Assembly: GCA_910584965.1 (NCBI GenBank)
Contig: CAJUDZ010000006.1
Coordinates: forward strand, 62,001-126,000
DNA length: 64,000 nt
Direction: 5' to 3'
Origin: an uncultured Lachnospiraceae bacterium
GTDB taxonomy: Bacteria > Bacillota > Clostridia > Lachnospirales > Lachnospiraceae
How positions within the stretch are numbered: the first letter of the stretch is position 1; each line of letters starts with the position of its first letter. Below the pieces are notes generated by a model. The model saw nothing but the letters and a program-made list of their open reading frames with translations, did not search any database and was not told where the DNA came from. The position numbers were made by a program, and so were the translations under genes. This document shows positions 58,681-64,000 of this stretch, piece after piece.

Positions 58681-61041
58681 TTATTCGCTGACCAGCTGCT
58701 TTACGGAAATCGTGCTGATTACTTTTATCATGGTGCAGGTAGCAAAGAATATGCAGGCCGGCGCCAAAGCAAAACCTGAGAATGTTCCCGCCGGGGATCC
58801 GGCAAACGGAAATCTGGTCAGTCCGAGCAGTCTGGCACAGGGAGCCAGCAAGTACGGAATGATGAACAGGCCGGCGGCGATTCCGAGAATGCTTCCCGTT
58901 ATGGCCGGAAGGCAGTTTTGGTACAGATAAATTTTCAGGACCTGTGCGGAGGTCAGTCCGACCGCTTTCAGCAGCCCGATCAGATATTGTTCCTGTCTGA
59001 TTAATAAAAATGTGAGATTCGTCGTAATCAGGACGACGATCGTGATTAAAACGGTTAAGATCAAACCGAACGCGGGAGCAAGAACGCCTGTGAAGTTTTC
59101 ACCGTTTGACTTGGAAGCGATAAATGCAAATTTTCCGTGATATTTTTCGGTGAGTTCTTCGGCATATTTCCATTTATCGGCGCCGTTGCGCAGTACGAGC
59201 ATATAATCTCCGTAATTTCCGTCCGCTTCTACAAATGTATCCAGATTCTCCGTGACCATTCGTAAGACGTTGCCGTAATTGGAGAGAGTCTGGAAAATTT
59301 CCGTTATTTCATATTTTCCCTTTTTTCCGTTCACAAGCAATTCTATTGTATCACCGGTTTCGAAGCCGTATTTCTTTGCAAGGCCGAGTCCGACGCCCAC
59401 TTCGTTTTCCCGGAGCGGCCGCCTGCCATACAGCGACCGGTCTTTGATTTTTTCATTCCAGGGCAGTTCATAAAGTTCCGTCGTAATGCTTTGATAAGTA
59501 TTCTGATCATCGGGCTTATATGTTACATATACTTTATTGACTCCGTACAGGTAGTCTATCTGCGGATCCTTTTCAAATTCGTCCGTAATCGCGCTTACGG
59601 GCGTATCTTCCACGGAAGTCACATAAATATCCGTTCTGATGAATCCCCAGGTTTCCGGTTCCTGATCAATATTTTTAACGGCATTCAGGCATCCTGTACA
59701 GACGACCGTCAGACTGCTTAATATCAGGGACACGCCTGCGATATATACAAATCTCAGTTTCAGATTTCGTATTTTTCCGAGGGCATAACAAAACTCAAAC
59801 GATGCTTTGCCCTGAAAGCTGCTGATTTTTTGCCGGCCTTCGTTTTTTGTGTCAAGATGCAATGCGCCGTTTCTGATTGCAAAGGATGCCTTGAAACGGC
59901 ACACTTTGAAAACGGTGCAGAAACATGTCAGCAGGACAGATAACAGGACCGCGGCCGTGATAAAAAGCTGATAACCCGCAATACCTGTAAAGGAAACCGC
60001 ATACAGGCCTGTGTCCTTTAGGATTTTGGTTATGAGAGCCTTGACAAGCAAGCCTCCGATAACGCTTCCGGAAGCGGCTCCAAGAAAACCGGCGGCGCCG
60101 TAACTGATCAGATACCCGTTGATAATCTGGGTTTCCGTCATGCCCAGGGCTTTGTAAATGCCGATGGTTTTGATGTCTTCACAGATATCGCTTTTTAACA
60201 GAAAGATTGTCAGAGCGATGACGGTGATTACGAGAACAATGCTTACAAAACACAGAATGGCGCCGATCATTTGATAAACGGCCGTATAGCCGCCTTTTAT
60301 GCTGTCGTATGTATAAAGCGCATTGCCCAACGGCATCTCAAAATAGGTTTCCGTATCGTGTATGAAGTTCTGTTCTGTCAGATGGGTGTATTCGTCAAAC
60401 CGGATTTCCAGATAGCTTACTGCGCTGTTCTCTGCGGCGGGAAAATCTGCGAGCCGATCATATCCGCACCACATTCTGTACACGTTTGTATTGCTGCTTC
60501 CAAAGACGGGGTCCGCCACGATTTTTGCGGCCGTGACGCTGACCGACTGATCTGCAAATCGTAAGAAAAACGGATCGCCCTCTTTCAGATTTAGAATATT
60601 TGCCAGTTTTGCCGTAATCCATACTTCCCCTTCTCCGGGCATGTGGGGTTCTGAAGCATCCGGTATTTTAGGCGACAACATATTTTTTTCTGATTTTTCG
60701 GGAAGTTCCAATAGAATGCCGTTGCTTAATTTTATGCCCTCTTTTTCGATATAATCTATTGTTTTCGTATTTTCCGTTATCTGATATTGAAATGCGGCCG
60801 GCGAATTGTCCAGATATTCCTTTACAAAATCCGTCGAAAACATTTCGTGATCCCACAGGCAGCATAACTGTGCGCCTTCCATCGCTTCATAGGCGTCGTC
60901 GAATATATGGTTTAATTCCTTTATTAATATGAGGGCGTTTACCAGAAGCGCTGCAGTGATTGCGATACAAATGCCAAGAAACAGATTCGGTATTTTTTTC
61001 TTTCTCAGCCTGGCCAGGCCGCACATGAAACTCGCTTTCAT
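58681..61041 (-). CDS. ABC transporter permease, FtsX family
   Basis: A 786-residue membrane protein with two FtsX-type units. The N-terminal helix (LFLGICIAITAALLVNALIL) is followed by a large extracellular domain, three helices at about 250-370, a further helix near 430 with a second extracellular domain, and three closing helices (TVLITIVVLITTNLTFLLI onward). FtsX-type permeases with two such units export antimicrobial peptides or lipoproteins or act as mechanotransducers. The ATG at 61041 has GGGAG five bases upstream; ATG 61053 would add four residues. The ATPase gene lies immediately upstream in the same operon. The cargo is unknown. Confidence 0.9.
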   Translation of the reverse strand: MKASFMCGLARLRKKKIPNLFLGICIAITAALLVNALILIKELNHIFDDAYEAMEGAQLCCLWDHEMFSTDFVKEYLDNSPAAFQYQITENTKTIDYIEKEGIKLSNGILLELPEKSEKNMLSPKIPDASEPHMPGEGEVWITAKLANILNLKEGDPFFLRFADQSVSVTAAKIVADPVFGSSNTNVYRMWCGYDRLADFPAAENSAVSYLEIRFDEYTHLTEQNFIHDTETYFEMPLGNALYTYDSIKGGYTAVYQMIGAILCFVSIVLVITVIALTIFLLKSDICEDIKTIGIYKALGMTETQIINGYLISYGAAGFLGAASGSVIGGLLVKALITKILKDTGLYAVSFTGIAGYQLFITAAVLLSVLLTCFCTVFKVCRFKASFAIRNGALHLDTKNEGRQKISSFQGKASFEFCYALGKIRNLKLRFVYIAGVSLILSSLTVVCTGCLNAVKNIDQEPETWGFIRTDIYVTSVEDTPVSAITDEFEKDPQIDYLYGVNKVYVTYKPDDQNTYQSITTELYELPWNEKIKDRSLYGRRPLRENEVGVGLGLAKKYGFETGDTIELLVNGKKGKYEITEIFQTLSNYGNVLRMVTENLDTFVEADGNYGDYMLVLRNGADKWKYAEELTEKYHGKFAFIASKSNGENFTGVLAPAFGLILTVLITIVVLITTNLTFLLIRQEQYLIGLLKAVGLTSAQVLKIYLYQNCLPAITGSILGIAAGLFIIPYLLAPCARLLGLTRFPFAGSPAGTFSGFALAPACIFFATCTMIKVISTISVKQLVSE

Positions 61042-61094
61042 TTTTTCTCCCATGCCTTTCCAAAAGTTTTTGACGCGTTTAGATTGTCAGAATT

Positions 61095-61883
61095 TTACCA
61101 TCCTCTTTTTTGCAGAAAATGAAGAAGTTCTTTTTCCCGGCGTTGACAGATTTCGTCCCGCGTTACGCTGTCTTGATAAGTTTCCGGAAAAACAAGTTCG
61201 CCGTCTACACTTCCGTCTTTCAGGAAGACAACCCGTTTTCCTCTGGCGGCTACCTTGATATCGTGCGTGACAAGAATGATGGTTTGTCCTTCTTTGTTTA
61301 ACAGATGCAGCAGTTTCATAACAATTTCTGTCTGTGCCGAATTCAGGCTGCCGGTCGGTTCATCGCACAGCAGAAGCGGAGGTCTGTTGATGATGGCGCG
61401 TAAGATGGAGGCTCTTTGCTGCTGGCCGCCCGACAGCTGGGACGGATACTTATCCGTATGCTCTTTCAGGCCGCACTGTCCGCATAGTTTTAAAATGGTA
61501 TTTTTAACGGAATCCTTTTCTTTACCCTTTGCCATTTTTCCGGCCAGCATCATCGGCAGAATCATGTTTTCATAGACAGTGAGATCGGGAATCAGACAGT
61601 GCTGCTGAAATACAATCCCTATGTTCTCGCGCCGGAATATCGTTTTTGCTTTTTCGCGCATCTGTCCGAAATCAGTATTTTTCAAAAGAACCGTGCCTTC
61701 ATCAAAATCATCGATACCTGCGATCAGGTGAAGCAGGCTTGTTTTTCCGGAACCCGAAGCGCCCATAATGATTACAAATTCCCGGGCGGCGACGTCCAGA
61801 CTGATGTGGTCAACAGCCAGACTTTCGACTGTTCCCTCGCAATACTTTTTGGTCAGGTTTCTGACTTCCAATATTTTTTGCAT
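61095..61883 (-). CDS. ABC transporter ATP-binding protein (MacB/LolD type)
   Basis: A 262-residue ATPase. Walker A is GASGSGKTS near residues 40-48, the signature LSGGQQQRASILRAI near 145, Walker B LLLCDEPTGSLNS just after, and the switch histidine in VTHD. This subtype partners FtsX-family permeases. The C-terminal 30 residues extend past the usual domain. The start is the ATG complementary to 61881-61883, after GGGGAAGAAAG; the sequence atggggaagaaa is repeated 19 bases upstream. It lies downstream of a two-component system that probably controls it. Confidence 0.93.
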   Translation of the reverse strand: MQKILEVRNLTKKYCEGTVESLAVDHISLDVAAREFVIIMGASGSGKTSLLHLIAGIDDFDEGTVLLKNTDFGQMREKAKTIFRRENIGIVFQQHCLIPDLTVYENMILPMMLAGKMAKGKEKDSVKNTILKLCGQCGLKEHTDKYPSQLSGGQQQRASILRAIINRPPLLLCDEPTGSLNSAQTEIVMKLLHLLNKEGQTIILVTHDIKVAARGKRVVFLKDGSVDGELVFPETYQDSVTRDEICQRREKELLHFLQKRGW

Positions 61884-62042
61884 CTTTCTTCCCCATTCTC
61901 ATTTTTCTTCCCCATGCTCATTTCAATTGGGGCCGACACGATTATTGTTTCGACTGCTTTTCAGCCTTAAACAAAAGATATCATGCCGTTTTCTGAGCCG
62001 CAATCCTTCTGTCGCCAAGTACTGAAATTTGTCGTATCATAC

Positions 62043-62070
62043 AAAAAGCCCGCCGCAATAAGCGGCAGGC
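62043..62070 (-). terminator. Intrinsic terminator after the histidine kinase
   Basis: On the minus strand, stem gcctgccgc with gcggcgggc around ttatt, followed by tttttg. It separates the two-component genes from the transporter operon, which must then have its own promoter in 61884-62042. Confidence 0.85.
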
Positions 62071-62088
62071 GCAATGAAAAAACTTTTT

Positions 62089-63396
62089 TTACCGTTCAAA
62101 ATACATGTCTGTGATCAGCGTTCCGTCCCGGAAAAGATAGTCGGTCTCTCCGCCGTTTTCAAGAAGCACTCTTCGGATATTTTCCATGCCGAATCCGTGG
62201 TTTTGCCGGTCCGTCTTGGTGGTTTTTCCGTTTTTTAACGCTTCATACATCTCGGCCGTTGCCGGATTTGTAAATTGAAAAAGTATCGTGTTCCTGTGTG
62301 TCAGAATAGAAACCGTAATGACCGCGTCTTCTGCAGGGACCGCTTCGCAGGCTTCAATGCCGTTATCCAGCATGTTGGAAAACAACGCGCATAAATCGTA
62401 GGTGTCCATAAAGTCCGGGGCATCCAGCTTTCCTTCAAACGTAATGGAAACGGATTTCTTTTCCGCGTCCTGTATTTTCTGGTTCAGGATAACGTCTAAC
62501 ATTTCGCTGCCCGTGTGATACTTTTGCGTCGTCAGTTTTTCAAAATGGTTTTCGATCGTTTGTAAGTGCTCCAGCGCCGTTTCCGTTTTGCCGTCTGCCA
62601 GCAGCAGGCCCAGGAATCTTAACTGGGCATAGATATCATGACGGAATTTGCGCATTTCTCTGTCGCTGTCGTAAATATTTTGAAAATACATCTGCTGAAC
62701 GCGGATAATTTCTTCTTTTATTTTGTTTTGCTTCAGGTAATAGTCTTTGGTGTATACGTTAAAAACAAGCAGAATAATGCCGATAAAAACCGTACCCATA
62801 AATACCAGCGCAAAGGCGGGCAGCATGCCGCTTTTTTCTTCATGTTCCATATACGCCGGCATCACCGTAATGATTTCAAACAAAAGGATTCCGCTCCATA
62901 AAATAATCATAATTATAAGGTATTGAAACCAGTTCAGCGAATGAAAATACAGAATAAAATTCTGCGTCCATTTTCTGTTTATGATATACAGAATGAAGCC
63001 CGTAATCACCAGCGCAAAAAATAAACTGAAGGCGCCCGATCTTTCGGCGCTGATTTCCCGATAAACCGATGACGGACGGAACAAAATACAGCCGATTCCA
63101 AATACGATGCTTTCGGCCATGTTCACCAACAGGTATACGCCCGTGAAATGGATGATGTTGGAGAACGGTGTTCCCTGAAACAAGATGATATATATGACCA
63201 TATTCAACGCCAGTATGACGGCGGCGCTGTTGTGGAAAAACAGCACGGCAGGTATTGTAACCAGTAAATAAACGCCGGCCATTGCCGCGTACTTCGCGAT
63301 TCCCTTTTTTCGGTTATGGAAAATTCCCTCACCGATCAGAAATAATTCCGCGGCATACATGACATTGTAGATAATCTTTAAAATCGTATCAGTCAC
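62089..63396 (-). CDS. Sensor histidine kinase, GHKL/AgrC type
   Basis: A 435-residue membrane sensor. Residues 1-215 contain six or seven hydrophobic helices with short loops, the AgrC-like input module that often senses peptides. The phospho-accepting histidine is in REMRKFRHDIYAQL near residue 254, the N-box is SNMLDNGIEACE and the G-box region HGFGMENIRRV. Start is GTG at 63396, directly after the stop of the regulator gene, so translation is coupled. The signal is unknown; the neighbouring FtsX-type transporter suggests response to a peptide or envelope stress. Confidence 0.92.
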   Translation of the reverse strand: MTDTILKIIYNVMYAAELFLIGEGIFHNRKKGIAKYAAMAGVYLLVTIPAVLFFHNSAAVILALNMVIYIILFQGTPFSNIIHFTGVYLLVNMAESIVFGIGCILFRPSSVYREISAERSGAFSLFFALVITGFILYIINRKWTQNFILYFHSLNWFQYLIIMIILWSGILLFEIITVMPAYMEHEEKSGMLPAFALVFMGTVFIGIILLVFNVYTKDYYLKQNKIKEEIIRVQQMYFQNIYDSDREMRKFRHDIYAQLRFLGLLLADGKTETALEHLQTIENHFEKLTTQKYHTGSEMLDVILNQKIQDAEKKSVSITFEGKLDAPDFMDTYDLCALFSNMLDNGIEACEAVPAEDAVITVSILTHRNTILFQFTNPATAEMYEALKNGKTTKTDRQNHGFGMENIRRVLLENGGETDYLFRDGTLITDMYFER

Positions 63397-63999
63397 TTAC
63401 ATCACTTCTACCTTTCTCCGTAAAAATTCCCGATACTTTTCCATCACTTCATTTTTACGGAATCTGCTTATTTTAACGGTTTTTCCGGTATCCAGCAGGA
63501 CTTCGCCGCCCTTTTTTTCAAAATATTCCAAATTGACCAGATAGGATTTATGAATACGTGCAAAATCCTGAAAGGGAAGCGCGCTTTCCCAGAATTTCAT
63601 GGTTTTCCGCATCAGATATTCTTCGGTCTCCGTTACGGCCAGGGTATATTTGTCCTGCGCTTCGATATATTTAATCCGTTTCACCGGTAAAATATAAGTT
63701 TCTCCATTCTCTGCGATTTCCAGTACCGGTCCGCATAAATCCAAGAGCGTTTTCTCCATCACTTTCCGAAAAATTTCCGGGCAGAGCGGTTTGAGCAGAA
63801 AACCGACCACGTTTTTGCCGAAGGCTTCCAGAGCCCGTTCCCGATGGCTGGTCGTGAAAATGATTCTTGTCTGTTTTTGGTTCGATTCAAAATATTCTTT
63901 AATGCTGATACCATCCTGTGCGGGCATTTCGATATCCAGAAGAAGGATATCGTAATCATTGCCTGCCCCAATCATTTCCCCGCCTGAGGCGAAAATATG
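63397..63999 (-). CDS. LytTR response regulator (5' end cut by window)
   Basis: The frame is open to the window edge, so the N-terminus is missing; about 200 residues are visible. The phospho-acceptor aspartate is in YDILLLDIEMPAQDG, later receiver residues include IIFTTSHRERALEAFG and the Lys in FLLKPL. A LytTR DNA-binding domain covers the last 100 residues (IKYIEAQDKYTLAV, FARIHKSYLVNLEYFEK, GKTVKISRFRKNEV). It forms a pair with the kinase downstream. An ATG at 63975 is internal and should not be taken as the start. Confidence 0.92.
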   Translation of the reverse strand, partial: HIFASGGEMIGAGNDYDILLLDIEMPAQDGISIKEYFESNQKQTRIIFTTSHRERALEAFGKNVVGFLLKPLCPEIFRKVMEKTLLDLCGPVLEIAENGETYILPVKRIKYIEAQDKYTLAVTETEEYLMRKTMKFWESALPFQDFARIHKSYLVNLEYFEKKGGEVLLDTGKTVKISRFRKNEVMEKYREFLRRKVEVM

Positions 64000-64000
64000 G

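Overview
The window looks like a chromosomal segment of a Firmicutes bacterium, most likely a Lachnospiraceae (Clostridium cluster XIVa) species. This rests on gene content and order, not on any search: a ftsH-uvrC-hprK-glk-murB-rapZ-whiA-crh run, a CIRCE-controlled hrcA-grpE-dnaK-dnaJ operon, an IreB-RuvX-DUF1292-RNase J-YlbF run, strong AGGAGG-type ribosome sites, and a DUF6465 protein. Base composition is roughly balanced, except for a visibly AT-richer restriction-modification pair at 2817-5275. No rRNA, tRNA, CRISPR array, prophage or transposase gene was seen.

Layout. 1-2770: the 3' part of a P-II-like gene, a 159-bp imperfect palindrome (MITE-like), then xpt-pbuX for xanthine salvage. 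2817-5275: a type II R-M pair inserted behind pbuX. 5316-12794: a small acidic protein behind a consensus promoter, a GH3 glucosidase, cardiolipin synthase, a coiled-coil protein, and pyrG on the minus strand with a duplicated 3' end. 13021-23803: ftsH with a long low-complexity tail, uvrC, hprK, glucokinase, murB, rapZ, whiA, a Crh-like HPr paralogue, and a lipid kinase. 23804-24153: a repeat-rich gap. 24154-28342: fba, small membrane proteins, a cyclophilin and a GNAT enzyme. 28351-31931: a promoter, two terminator hairpins, an Amt-PII fusion, then pyk. 31969-37557: AEC transporter (minus), glpK, aminotransferase, patatin, uppP. 37620-43473: a histone H1-like DUF6465 gene and the heat-shock operon. 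43498-50984: DUF3048 lipoprotein (minus), aldo/keto reductase, prmA-vanZ-rsmE, nifS-thiI, and a second unusual HPr-like protein (minus). 51084-58655: mtaB, then a run resembling the B. subtilis yrzL-yrrK-yrzB-yrrL-yrrM-yrrO neighbourhood, interrupted by RNase J and YlbF and by a 101-bp tandem array before the U32 gene. 58681-63999 (minus): a LytTR/GHKL two-component system followed by an FtsX-type ABC transporter.

How the genes fit together. Carbon-flux control is prominent: HPr kinase, a Crh-like protein with the regulatory Ser46 but Glu at position 15, a second HPr-like protein with the serine and no active-site histidine, glucokinase, aldolase and pyruvate kinase. Nitrogen sensing appears twice: the P-II-like gene at the left edge and the ammonium channel with a P-II domain fused to its C-terminus, which sits behind an attenuator-like leader. 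Envelope and protein quality control (MurB, UppP, FtsH, DnaK system, a catalytic-domain-less MltG-like protein) and tRNA/rRNA modification (NifS/ThiI, MtaB, RsmE, PrmA) make up most of the rest.

The least explained parts are the repeats (553-711, 11054-11191, 23807-24030, 56998-57391), the pair of histidine-less HPr-like proteins, and the ammonium-channel leader. I did not see a clearly novel defence or mobile system beyond the R-M pair.
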